29,425 bases of DNA from JBCAWW01 sp039024315 (lineage in GTDB: Bacteria; Bacteroidota; Bacteroidia; J057). Made by a program: the position numbers and the translations under genes. Shown here piece by piece: positions 1-7,510 of this stretch. The stretch is taken from the NCBI GenBank assembly GCA_039024315.1, contig JBCCQN010000096.1, forward strand, positions 1-29,425, in the 5' to 3' direction. Position 1 is the first letter of the stretch, and each line of letters begins with the position of its first letter. The notes under the pieces are model-generated. The model was not told the DNA's origin and ran no database searches. It was given only the letters and a program-made list of their open reading frames with translations.

Positions 1-123
1 GAAATGAAAAAACAAGTATATGCTTGGCAAAACGATAGGAATAATCGAAATGCAACCATTGATTGGCAATTCCAAGATAAAGAAGCAAGGATTAAACTCC
101 GGCACCTCTACCCGAATATTTAG
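1..123 (+). CDS. IS630-family transposase, C-terminal fragment (5' end outside window)
   Basis: Frame 1 is open from the first base to the TAG at 121-123, giving 40 residues that end a longer protein. The tail contains W..RNN, then IDWQFQDKEARIKLRHLYP. This matches the conserved C-terminus of IS630/Tc1-mariner-type DDE transposases, where a W-x-F-x(4)-A-R-x-K-L-x(2)-L-Y-P pattern closes the catalytic domain. Only the tail is visible, so the DDE triad and left inverted repeat cannot be checked. The stop codon lies in the same frame as, and directly next to, the signal-peptide coding stretch of the serine hydrolase, so the right end of the element must lie within a few bases of position 124. 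Family assignment is by recalled motif only. Confidence 0.72.
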   Translation, partial: EMKKQVYAWQNDRNNRNATIDWQFQDKEARIKLRHLYPNI

Positions 124-204
124 ACTTTAAAACCTACTAGCTTTATATTAGCGCTTATCCTCTCTTATGGTAGTTTCGCGCAAACAGGTATCCCAGTACC
201 TAAC
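124..204 (+). other. Orphaned signal-peptide coding stretch, start codon missing
   Basis: These 27 codons are in frame with the serine hydrolase ORF, with no stop between 124 and 205. They encode a hydrophobic h-region (FILALILSYGSFA) followed by AQ, a typical Sec signal-peptidase site. The frame is closed upstream by the transposase TAG at 121-123, and no ATG, GTG or TTG occurs in between. It is best read as the remnant N-terminus of the exported hydrolase. Confidence 0.7.
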
Positions 205-2004
205 ATGAGTCATTGCGATAACCAAGTCAATAGCTTTCTCAATCAGTATGATATTCCTAGTGCTACGATGGCGATCGCCAAAGACGGAAAACTGGTATAC
301 ATGAGAGCCTTTGGTAATGCAGATATCGCTGGGACAGAGCTTACGCAGCCATATCATATGTTTCGCATCGCAAGCGTCTCTAAACCGATCACCTCCATTG
401 CGATCATGAAGCTGGTAGAAGATGGTCAACTTAGCCTCAATGACAAAGTATTTGGCCCTAATTCGTTACTAGCGGCTCATCCATACCTGGGCAATGTCAA
501 TGTTACCGACAATCGCGTCTATGATATCACCCTCAAACATCTCTTGGAGCACTCTGGTGGTTGGAACCGTGATATTAGTTGCATTAGTGGTGTAGCTAGT
601 CCTTATGCATGGTCGATTAGTCATTGTGATCCGATTGGTTTTCCCTTGTATGTAACCCAAAAATATGGAGAGAGTAATCCAGTTAGGGAGGAAGTTTTGA
701 TCAGATTTTTGATGGAAGAAGGAGTGGAGTTTACTCCTGGTACCCAGTATGCCTATTCCAATATTGGATACCTAGCCTTAGGGGTCATAATCGAGCAGAT
801 AACGGGCAAAAGCTATGAAGAATACGTCAAAACGGAGATTTTAGACCCTATCGGTGCCTATGATATGTATATCGGTAAAAACCTACTTGCTGATAAAAAA
901 GAGCGGGAAGGAGAGTATGTAGGTAATGGTTATAATGCTCCCTCTGCTTATGGCACCGGCAGCAATGTACCTTGGGAATATGGTGGATGGAACTTAGAAG
1001 CGATGGACGCTCACGGAGGCTGGATTGCCAGTGCGCGGGATCTAGTTAGACTTTTGGTGAGCGTAGATGGTTTTGCGACCAAGCCAGATATTCTTAGTTC
1101 TGCTTCTATAAGTTCTATGGTTACGGCTTCGCCGAACAATAGTGGCTATGCCAAAGGCTGGTCTGTCAATCAGTTTGATAATTGGTGGCATACAGGGGCC
1201 TTGGACGGCACTGCTAGTTTATGGGTAAGGAGTAGTGGTGGCTACACTTGGGCCTTGATCCTCAACAAAAGGATCATAAATAATCAGGCCAATGCCTTTT
1301 GGAGTGCCTTTGATAATCTGCCATGGAACTGCGTTACGCAGACAAGCAATTTTCCAAGCCACGACTTTTTTGACTTTCCTAGTCAAAACGGTAAAGACTT
1401 TGTTTTTAATGGACAGGGCAACGATGAGCTGACCGTTAGCTGGACCAATGGCAATGGAGAAGCCCGCCTTCTTATCGCCAAAGAAGGCTCAGCGGTAGAT
1501 CAATTTCCTTTGGATGGGCAAAACTACCTCCCCAACAGTGTTTTTGGCCAAGGAGATGATCTCGGCAACGGAAACTATGTGCTGTATAATGGGGCAAATA
1601 ATAGCATAAATCTTAGTGGTTTGGATCCCAGCAAGACATATCACTTCCGACTCTTTGACTACAACCAAAATACTACCACCGCTAATCACGCCCTCTACCA
1701 GCTCGCACGTTCCCCGCAGGGAGATGCCACAACCAATACCACCACTAGCATAGAGGATTTAGCATCAGTAGGTATCCGTTTTTATCCTAATCCAGCCGAA
1801 TCTCAAATTTTTATTTCGCTTGATAAAGCAGGGCTAAGCGACCATGTCGAACTCATAAACACTACTGGAAAAACAGTTGCTTCCAAGAAACTAAATACTG
1901 GAACTAACTCCCTAAATGTCAGCAGCTTACCTACAGGTATATACCTATTAACATTTTGGCAAGAAGATCAGTTTATAGGTACCAAAAAAGTGCTAATCGA
2001 GTAA
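205..2004 (+). CDS. Serine hydrolase (beta-lactamase/class C-like) with fibronectin-like region and T9SS sorting domain; 5' end lost
   Basis: The product is a PF00144-type serine hydrolase. It has S57-V-S-K60 (SxxK nucleophile and general base), Y184-S-N186 (YxN) and H329-T-G331 (KTG equivalent). Residues about 385-515 resemble a beta-sandwich region common in Bacteroidota secreted proteins, and about 525-599 form a type A T9SS C-terminal sorting domain (FYPNPAES...LPTGIYLL). The protein should be exported and attached to the surface or secreted. The first canonical start is ATG 205, yet the same frame is open from 124 and encodes a good signal peptide (about residues LKPTSFILALILSYGSFAQ) that has no ATG, GTG or TTG. 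The real start was apparently removed by the adjoining IS630 end. As annotated from 205 the protein lacks its Sec signal and is probably not exported. The substrate is unknown; esterase, D-aminopeptidase or beta-lactamase activity are all possible. Confidence 0.88.
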   Translation: MSHCDNQVNSFLNQYDIPSATMAIAKDGKLVYMRAFGNADIAGTELTQPYHMFRIASVSKPITSIAIMKLVEDGQLSLNDKVFGPNSLLAAHPYLGNVNVTDNRVYDITLKHLLEHSGGWNRDISCISGVASPYAWSISHCDPIGFPLYVTQKYGESNPVREEVLIRFLMEEGVEFTPGTQYAYSNIGYLALGVIIEQITGKSYEEYVKTEILDPIGAYDMYIGKNLLADKKEREGEYVGNGYNAPSAYGTGSNVPWEYGGWNLEAMDAHGGWIASARDLVRLLVSVDGFATKPDILSSASISSMVTASPNNSGYAKGWSVNQFDNWWHTGALDGTASLWVRSSGGYTWALILNKRIINNQANAFWSAFDNLPWNCVTQTSNFPSHDFFDFPSQNGKDFVFNGQGNDELTVSWTNGNGEARLLIAKEGSAVDQFPLDGQNYLPNSVFGQGDDLGNGNYVLYNGANNSINLSGLDPSKTYHFRLFDYNQNTTTANHALYQLARSPQGDATTNTTTSIEDLASVGIRFYPNPAESQIFISLDKAGLSDHVELINTTGKTVASKKLNTGTNSLNVSSLPTGIYLLTFWQEDQFIGTKKVLIE

Positions 2005-2157
2005 GTGGTCAGGTCCCCTCAAAATGGCAAATACGATTTTTTTTTGAAACCTTTTTTTAGCAGGGTCGTGTACTAATACCATGAACAACTTATTTCATCA
2101 TATCCCTCAACTTCAACAACAGCAGCCGATTTATCGGAAGGGGAATGATGTATTGAC

Positions 2158-2187
2158 TTGACAACAAATATCACAGCAATATATAAG
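2158..2187 (+). promoter_or_regulatory. Possible sigma70-like promoter ahead of the tRNA cluster
   Basis: TTGACA (2158-2163) is followed 18 bp later by TATAAG (2182-2187), about 37 bp before the first tRNA-like sequence. The TATAAG overlaps the start of the hairpin at 2185. Bacteroidota normally use a TTG/TAnnTTTG promoter, so this match may be chance; no better promoter is visible for the cluster. Confidence 0.3.
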
Positions 2188-2216
2188 CCCCTTTCTTTTC
2201 GGAAAGGGGCTTTTTC
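2185..2216 (+). terminator. Rho-independent terminator-like hairpin
   Basis: There is a perfect 11-bp stem, 2185-2195 with 2202-2212 (AAGCCCCTTTC / GAAAGGGGCTT), a 6-base loop, and a T-tract running to 2215. It lies 180 bp after the serine hydrolase stop and only about 8 bp before the first tRNA-like sequence, so a separate tRNA promoter cannot fit between them. Confidence 0.75.
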
Positions 2217-2223
2217 TATTTAT

Positions 2224-2299
2224 CAGAGTGCAATGCAGAGGCCGTACTTACTCCCCTTGGACGGGAGGTAATCCGTAGGTTCGAATCCTACCACTCTGA
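2224..2299 (+). tRNA. tRNA-like sequence, possible tRNA-Pro (TGG), irregular D-arm
   Basis: The 76 bases show a perfect 7-bp acceptor (CAGAGTG 2224-2230 with CACTCTG 2292-2298), a perfect anticodon stem (CTCCC 2251-2255 with GGGAG 2263-2267) around loop CTTGGAC, and a perfect T-arm (GTAGG-TTCGAAT-CCTAC 2275-2291). The loop puts TGG at 34-36, i.e. proline. The D-arm pairs poorly (at best TGC/GTA), 20 bases separate acceptor and anticodon stem, the variable loop has 7 bases, and position 37 is A where proline tRNAs normally have G. It is either a degenerate or atypical tRNA. No CCA is encoded. Confidence 0.5.
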
Positions 2300-2312
2300 C
2301 TGATTATTAATT

Positions 2313-2383
2313 TGCCGGGTCGTCTAATGGCAGGACGCTTGACTTTGACTCAGGAGATAGAGGTTCGAATCCTCTCCCGGCAT
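2313..2383 (+). tRNA. tRNA-Gln (TTG)
   Basis: A full cloverleaf is visible: acceptor TGCCGGG/CCCGGCA, D-arm GTC-TAATGGCAG-GAC, anticodon stem CTTGA/TCAGG with loop CTTTGAC (anticodon TTG at 2345-2347), and T-arm AGAGG-TTCGAAT-CCTCT. The bases CCA follow the discriminator at 2384-2386. The pattern TCTAATGGCAGGAC is typical of bacterial tRNA-Gln. This is the best-formed member of the cluster. Confidence 0.92.
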
Positions 2384-2389
2384 CCACAT

Positions 2390-2462
2390 GGTGTTCGTAG
2401 CTCATTGGGAAGAGCGTCAGACTGTGAATCTGAAGGACAGGGTTCGAATCCCGCTTACACCC
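2390..2462 (+). tRNA. tRNA-His-like (GTG), with mismatched acceptor and T stems
   Basis: The D-arm GCTC-ATTGGGAA-GAGC and anticodon arm TCAGA-CTGTGAA-TCTGA are well formed; the anticodon GTG at 2424-2426 reads histidine. The 5' end GGTGTTCG would give a G(-1)-type His acceptor, but the 3' strand CTTACACC pairs with it only outside two internal mismatches. The T stem, 5' CAGGG against CCCG, lacks one base. These defects suggest a decayed copy or an atypical tRNA; an intact tRNA-His would then be needed elsewhere. Confidence 0.6.
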
Positions 2463-2473
2463 CTAAATCTTTG

Positions 2474-2543
2474 AGTACAGAGTATCAAGTAGTTAGACGG
2501 CTCCTGAAAGATGGCGTTTTCTAAATACTTAATACTCTGTACT
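2474..2543. repeat. Long imperfect inverted repeat at the 3' end of ettA
   Basis: Arms 2474-2496 and 2521-2543 are complementary over 23 bp with two mismatches (outer 12 bp perfect: AGTACAGAGTAT / ATACTCTGTACT), with a 24-base spacer. It lies between the tRNA cluster and the ettA stop, so it could end transcription of the minus-strand gene. A related AGTA/TACT-rich imperfect palindrome lies downstream of the flotillin gene at 20121-20209. Confidence 0.65.
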
Positions 2544-2570
2544 TTCTACTTTTTACTATCTACTAAATAC

Positions 2571-4241
2571 TTATAGAAGCTTTTTGAAACGAGGTCGCTT
2601 GGGGGTGATGTCCCCCAATCTTGCCTTTTTGTTGGCCTCATAATCACTGAAGTTACCCTCAAAGAAGACTACATTGCCATCATCTTCATAGGCCAAAATA
2701 TGCGTAGCCAAACGGTCAATAAACCATCTATCGTGCGAGATCACCAAAATGCAGCCAGCAAAGTTTTCGAGTGCTTCTTCAAGCGCTCGCAGCGTATTAA
2801 CATCGATGTCATTGGTAGGCTCATCAAGTAGGATGACGTTGGCTCCTTGCTTGAGCGTCATTGCTAGGTGTAAGCGGTTACGTTCTCCGCCGGAAAGTAC
2901 CTCTACATTTTTTTGCTGATCACCGCCATTGAAATTAAAGCGACTTAGGTAAGCTCGCGCGTTGATTTGGTGATTACCAATCGAAATAAAATCAGCGCCT
3001 TCACTGACAATTTCGTAAATGGTTTTTCCAGGAATCAGGTCCTTGTGACTCTGATCCACATAAGCAAGTTGGACCGTTTGGCCGATCTTGATATTACCGC
3101 TGTCTGGCTTCTCCTCCCCCATGATCATTCGGAAGAGCGTAGATTTACCCACTCCGTTGGGACCAATGATCCCCACGATCGCATTGCGAGGGATGTTGAA
3201 GTCAAGATTTTCAATCAAGAGCCGATCCCCAAAGCCTTTGGTGATTTTTTCTCCCTCAACTACCTGGTCTCCAAGACGCGGTCCTGGCGGAATAAATAAT
3301 TCCAGACGCTGCTCTTTTTCTTTGACTTCAGCATTAGAAAGCGATTCATAGGCATTCAAACGAGCTTTGCCTTTGGCCTGACGAGCTTTTTGCGCAGAGC
3401 GCGCCCATTCTAGCTCACGTTTCAAAATCTTTTGTCGCTTAGATTCAGATTTTTCTTCCTGCGCCAAACGATTGGATTTTTGCTCTAACCAAGAACTGTA
3501 ATTGCCCTCCCATGGGATCCCTTCTCCCCTATCCAACTCAAGAATCCAGCCCGCTACATTGTCGAGAAAATAACGATCGTGGGTTACGGCGATTACGGTG
3601 CCAGGAAAGGATTTGAGAAATTGCTCTAGCCAATGGACCGATTCTGCATCCAAGTGGTTGGTAGGCTCATCGAGCAGGAGGATATCGGGCTTGCTCAACA
3701 ACAAGCGGCAAAGTGCTACGCGGCGACGTTCTCCGCCGGAGAGTACCGAAACAGGCGTCTCATCGGGCGGACAACGCATAGCTTCCATCGCAACTTCTAG
3801 GGTATGATCTAACTCCCAAGCATCAAGGTGGTCCATCTGCTCGATCAACTCTCCCTGCTGCTCAATGACCTTCATCATCTCATCATCAGACATCTCTTCT
3901 CCCATCTTGAGGCAGATCGCTTCGTAGGCTTCGGCCACCTCGACAATATGCTGGACACCTTCTTTGACAATTTCTTTGACGGTTTTACTTTCGTCCAATT
4001 CGGGTTCCTGAGGGAGAAAGCCAATTTTGTACTCTTGGTCAAAAACAATGGTACCTTGATAGTCGGTATCTAATCCTGCAATGATTTTGAGCAGGCTAGA
4101 TTTACCGGCACCATTGAGGCCGAGCACCCCGATCTTAGCGCCATAATAAAAGGAAAGCCAAATGTTTTTGAGTACTTGTTTGCTAGGGGGAAAGGTTTTG
4201 CTTACTCCCTGCATAGAGAAGATGATTTTCTTGTCTGACAT
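2571..4241 (-). CDS. ettA: Energy-dependent translational throttle protein EttA (ABC-F ATPase)
   Basis: This cytosolic ABC-F protein binds the ribosomal E site and couples translation to the ATP/ADP ratio. Two ABC domains are complete. ABC1 has Walker A GLNGAGKS (41-48), signature LSGGE (167-171) and Walker B LLLDEPTNHLD. ABC2 has Walker A GPNGVGKS (360-367), a second LSGGE (449-453) and LLDEPTND. An arm insertion lies at about 95-140 in ABC1, and the charged linker is at about 255-310. The length (556 residues) and stretches such as WILELDRGEGIPWEGNYSSW are nearly the same as in E. coli EttA, so the subfamily call is firm. It starts 76 bp after the sugar-transferase gene on the same strand and may be co-transcribed with it. 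An imperfect hairpin (4247-4281) sits just ahead of the start codon. Confidence 0.95.
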   Translation of the reverse strand: MSDKKIIFSMQGVSKTFPPSKQVLKNIWLSFYYGAKIGVLGLNGAGKSSLLKIIAGLDTDYQGTIVFDQEYKIGFLPQEPELDESKTVKEIVKEGVQHIVEVAEAYEAICLKMGEEMSDDEMMKVIEQQGELIEQMDHLDAWELDHTLEVAMEAMRCPPDETPVSVLSGGERRRVALCRLLLSKPDILLLDEPTNHLDAESVHWLEQFLKSFPGTVIAVTHDRYFLDNVAGWILELDRGEGIPWEGNYSSWLEQKSNRLAQEEKSESKRQKILKRELEWARSAQKARQAKGKARLNAYESLSNAEVKEKEQRLELFIPPGPRLGDQVVEGEKITKGFGDRLLIENLDFNIPRNAIVGIIGPNGVGKSTLFRMIMGEEKPDSGNIKIGQTVQLAYVDQSHKDLIPGKTIYEIVSEGADFISIGNHQINARAYLSRFNFNGGDQQKNVEVLSGGERNRLHLAMTLKQGANVILLDEPTNDIDVNTLRALEEALENFAGCILVISHDRWFIDRLATHILAYEDDGNVVFFEGNFSDYEANKKARLGDITPKRPRFKKLL

Positions 4242-4246
4242 GCGTT

Positions 4247-4281
4247 TGTAGCCTTAGTCCAAATAGAAGGCTAAAGCTACA
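4247..4281 (-). promoter_or_regulatory. Imperfect hairpin directly upstream of the ettA start
   Basis: TGTAGC (4247-4252) pairs with GCTACA (4276-4281), and inside them TTAG pairs with CTAA and CC with GG. The stem ends 5 bases before the ATG at 4241, so in the mRNA it would cover the ribosome-binding region. No function is known; a role in translational control is inference from position only. Confidence 0.3.
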
Positions 4282-4317
4282 ATTTCCCGATCACTATAAA
4301 AATCTTTTGCCCCCCTA

Positions 4318-5715
4318 TTAAAAGGCATTTTTGTGGGTTTTACGGTCAAATACGGTCTTCCATACTATCCGCATATCAAGCCAAAAGCTCCAATTGGTGA
4401 TATAAAAAAAATCATGATTGAAGCGCTGCTGCCGTTGTTCTTCTGTTTCAGTCGGACCCCGCCAGCCATTTACCTGAGCCCAGCCAGTGATACCGGGTTT
4501 AATATAGTGGCGTATCATATACTTCTCGACTGATTGTTGCATGTCCTCATCAAGGCTTACCCGATGAGGACGAGGTCCTACTACGCTCATATGCCCTTCT
4601 AGTACATTGAAAAACTGAGGTAGCTCATCTAAGCTGTATTTTCTAAGAAATTTCCCGACACGTGTGATGCGCGGATCATCCTTTTGGGTGGACATATTAT
4701 TGAGTTTGCTATCGAAGTTGACGTACATAGTTCGAAACTTATAGCAAGAAAAAACTACCTTACCCTGACCACGTCGGGCCGGTTTGTAAAAGACAGGGCC
4801 CCTGTCGTCTATGTAAATAGCCAAGGCAATGATCGCAAAGACCGGCATTAGTCCTACCAAAGCCATAGTGGAGAAGACTAGATCAAAACCCTTCTTCATT
4901 ATGTAATTGGGCAGACTATCCAAAGAAGTTTGCCGCAACTCAATGACAGGCACTCCGCCCACCTCACGAGTGGCAGATTGTGAAAAGATCGCTTGACTTT
5001 CGAGAAAATCTGGAATAAGGCTGACTCGAACCCCCCAATGGTCTGCTGTTTCGATCGTCGCGTTGATTGCTTCTTGGTGATGACCAGGCAAGGCGATCAC
5101 CACTTCATCCACTTCGACATCATCCAATACTTGAGACAAATCTTTGATTTTGCCAAGCACAGGTCCAGCCGGTGTATGGAAGGTTTTATCATCTAGGTAG
5201 CCTATCATTTGAAAACCAAGATGCTTATTTCGTTCTACAAAGGAGTGTACTCTGAGGCCAGGGGCTCCTGCTCCTACAACAAGCAAACGGGTACCTTTGA
5301 TCATGGAGCGATCAGTGCCAAACTTATTCCACTTCCAACTAATACTTAACCAAAATCCCAAGAAGGTAAGGGAAAAAAACATCAAGAAAGTCCCAAAAAC
5401 GAGGAAGCGAGATACATAAGGAAAAAACAGGAGGATGATAGGGGAAGCAATCCCTACTAGGATCATCAAAATTTTAAACTGATCTCTTAATCTTTTTACG
5501 AGCGTGTTTTGCAAATAGTAATCATGAGAGCCATTGATGATAATCCCAATGATCCAACTGATGTTGAATACTGCTAGCAGTGGCAGCAGTTTAGCCAGCA
5601 TCGTCAATACTTCTTGCCCATACTTAATCTGCGCAGTAAAGAAAAACGACAGATTGAGTAGTATTAGCTCTAAGAGAAGATATGAGAAAATGATTCTCTG
5701 CTTCCTTACTTTCAT
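4318..5715 (-). CDS. Polyprenyl-phosphate sugar-1-phosphate transferase (WcaJ/WbaP-like), exopolysaccharide initiation
   Basis: The product is a 465-residue integral membrane enzyme that transfers a sugar-1-phosphate (commonly glucose) to undecaprenyl phosphate, the first step of exopolysaccharide or capsule repeat synthesis. Four hydrophobic segments lie in residues 8-125, followed by a cytosolic Rossmann-like CoA_binding_3 region (about 140-260; LLVVGAGAPG at 144-153). A membrane re-entrant helix (about 275-302) leads into the catalytic Bac_transf domain, with YKFRTM (325-330), SLDELPQFFNVLEG (361-374) and VVGPRPH (378-384). Length and architecture are full. It is divergent from a GT4 glycosyltransferase across a 560-bp gap, consistent with a small polysaccharide locus. 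The exact sugar cannot be read from the sequence. Confidence 0.9.
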   Translation of the reverse strand: MKVRKQRIIFSYLLLELILLNLSFFFTAQIKYGQEVLTMLAKLLPLLAVFNISWIIGIIINGSHDYYLQNTLVKRLRDQFKILMILVGIASPIILLFFPYVSRFLVFGTFLMFFSLTFLGFWLSISWKWNKFGTDRSMIKGTRLLVVGAGAPGLRVHSFVERNKHLGFQMIGYLDDKTFHTPAGPVLGKIKDLSQVLDDVEVDEVVIALPGHHQEAINATIETADHWGVRVSLIPDFLESQAIFSQSATREVGGVPVIELRQTSLDSLPNYIMKKGFDLVFSTMALVGLMPVFAIIALAIYIDDRGPVFYKPARRGQGKVVFSCYKFRTMYVNFDSKLNNMSTQKDDPRITRVGKFLRKYSLDELPQFFNVLEGHMSVVGPRPHRVSLDEDMQQSVEKYMIRHYIKPGITGWAQVNGWRGPTETEEQRQQRFNHDFFYITNWSFWLDMRIVWKTVFDRKTHKNAF

Positions 5716-6275
5716 TCTTATTCACTAATTCAAGCAACCTCCTCAGATCACTTAGTCCTAATTCCCAAAGCATAATGCTTATTATGCCTTCAATTTGTGG
5801 TCGCTCGCTTTGATCTTTAGGATTGGCTTAATTTTTCCCCAGAAAGCCAAAAATCTTACATTCCAATTATCCAAAATAACAAAGCAAACAACTTTGCCTA
5901 AACAACTAAGCAATGATAAAAAAAGTCTCATACAACTATCAGACCTATATTTTGTATCAAAGCCTTCGTGTCTAGACCTCATTTATCTATTGTAAACATA
6001 AGAGAATTTCTGCCCCAAAAGCTTGATTATTGCTTGAACGGTTAATCTCACCGCATGATCAATCATGAACGAATCCTAAATCGAAATCTGTCTCATTTTT
6101 GAGACGATTTTACCATTCAGTACGCTATTTCTGACATCCCCTTATCTAAATTATCACTTCCCTCAAGCCTCATAGGCTATATCATTGATTTGGCGTAATT
6201 TTCGCTTAATGATTAGAGGATTATTAGGAGTAGAATTTTTGCTCCTGAGAGAATTGGGATTTTGACACATACTTC
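5716..6275. other. 560-bp divergent intergenic region
   Basis: This AT-rich gap lies between the sugar transferase (minus) and the GT4 gene (plus). It must hold both promoters, but no clean TAnnTTTG box was found. Two short hairpins are visible: GCATAAT-GCTT-ATTATGC (5770-5787), about 55 bp ahead of the transferase start, and GTCTCA-TTTT-TGAGAC (6090-6105), followed by GATTTTA. Opposed 66-codon ORFs at about 5782-5995 look like chance. Confidence 0.5.
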
Positions 6276-7436
6276 ATGACAAACACGCATCCTCAAAAGG
6301 GAAAGCCTAATATTGCCATATTTGGAGTCAAGTATTTCCCCTCCAAAGGAGGGACTAGCAGGGTTGTGGAAGCTATTTTAGGAGAACTGAAAAACTCTTT
6401 TAATTTTACCATTTATTGTTACGCACACCCAGAGGCGGAGACTCATTTGGAAAACGTAAAAGTGGTCCAGATTCCAGAGACTCCGATCAAAGGGATTGGC
6501 GTATTTTGGTTTTATCTAAAGTGCTATCTCCATTTGCGTAAGCAGAAACACTTTGACCTTATCCATATACATAAGATCGATGCGGCAATCTTTGCGCCTT
6601 TGTTAAGCCGTAAATTTCCCACCATCATTACTGCCCATGCCCTCCCCTATCTCAATGACAAATGGTCTCGGCTGGGTAAACTTTACTTTCGGATAGCCGA
6701 AAAGATGTATATGCATAAGCGAGGGATTCCGACTGTGATCTCCAAAGCCCACAAGGCACACTTTGAATCCAGCTACCAACAAGCAGTCGAATTTATCCCC
6801 AATGGGATCGATTTATCTACTCCCATAGATCTGGAAGCAAGCCGGTCTATACTCGCTCAAAATGGAGTCAATGGCAATTATTTGTTTTTTGCGGCACGGA
6901 GAATTATTCCCCTAAAAGGCTTGCACACCCTCTTGGGAGCGTTGAGAGCAATCAATTACTCCCTGCCGATTGTGATCGCAGGTGATATGGACCAAATGAA
7001 AGACTACTCCCAACAGATCATCAAACTATCGCAGGGACTCAATGTACATTTCATTGGCTTTGTGGGCGAGAAACCGACACTATTGGGATTGGTCCAAGAA
7101 GCGGACCTATTTGTCTTTCCTTCCGAATTAGAAGGGATGTCGATCATGTTGCTTGAAGCGGCCAACACAGGCTGTCCGATCATTTGCAGTGACATTCCAG
7201 CCAATACCAATATGTTTGATGAAGAGGAGGTCAACTTTTTCCAATCTAAATCGATTGATAAACTCGCCCTCAAACTCAGAAATGCCATCGCTAATCCTAA
7301 ACTATTGCAAAGTAAGGCTCAAAAAGCTAAGCATAAGGTGGAAACAGCCTACTCTAGAGAAGCTATGTCCCGAGAATATGCAGCTTTATATCAAAAAACT
7401 TTAAAACAGGATTTGCTAGCTGCTGAGCGGCTCTGA
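6276..7436 (+). CDS. GT4-family glycosyltransferase
   Basis: The product is a 386-residue GT-B glycosyltransferase. The N-terminal acceptor domain begins NIAIFGVKYFPSKGGTSRVV (12-31), with the glycine-rich loop after the first beta strand. The C-terminal donor domain starts near FIPNGIDL (173-180) and includes RRIIPLKG (208-215) and the EX7E motif in FPSELEGMSIMLLEA (E286 and E294). There is no signal peptide or membrane helix, so it is a cytosolic or membrane-peripheral retaining enzyme using a nucleotide sugar. Its position opposite the polyprenyl-phosphate sugar transferase suggests a role in exopolysaccharide assembly. Donor and acceptor are unknown. The ATG at 6276 suits the usual start of the family about 10 residues before the first strand. 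Confidence 0.88.
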   Translation: MTNTHPQKGKPNIAIFGVKYFPSKGGTSRVVEAILGELKNSFNFTIYCYAHPEAETHLENVKVVQIPETPIKGIGVFWFYLKCYLHLRKQKHFDLIHIHKIDAAIFAPLLSRKFPTIITAHALPYLNDKWSRLGKLYFRIAEKMYMHKRGIPTVISKAHKAHFESSYQQAVEFIPNGIDLSTPIDLEASRSILAQNGVNGNYLFFAARRIIPLKGLHTLLGALRAINYSLPIVIAGDMDQMKDYSQQIIKLSQGLNVHFIGFVGEKPTLLGLVQEADLFVFPSELEGMSIMLLEAANTGCPIICSDIPANTNMFDEEEVNFFQSKSIDKLALKLRNAIANPKLLQSKAQKAKHKVETAYSREAMSREYAALYQKTLKQDLLAAERL

Positions 7437-7510
7437 TTTTTCACATCTTGGTTTTACTTCTCTGATGGGGCGTGATAGCATAGTAAGGCGGCAAGCACCC
7501 CACTCCAAAT

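Noticed and set aside
2081..2161. Short ORF of 26 codons (begins MNNLFHHIPQLQQQQ) between the hydrolase and the tRNA cluster
   Set aside because: It is too short to support without conservation. It could be a remnant 5' gene fragment or chance; no ribosome-binding site or homology can be seen.
2312..2524. 70-codon ORF across the tRNA cluster
   Set aside because: It runs straight through tRNA-Gln and the tRNA-His-like sequence; the cloverleaf evidence is stronger.
5782..5995. Opposed 66-codon ORFs in the 560-bp divergent gap
   Set aside because: They overlap each other almost completely on opposite strands, have no recognisable motif or consistent start signal, and lie in AT-rich promoter DNA.
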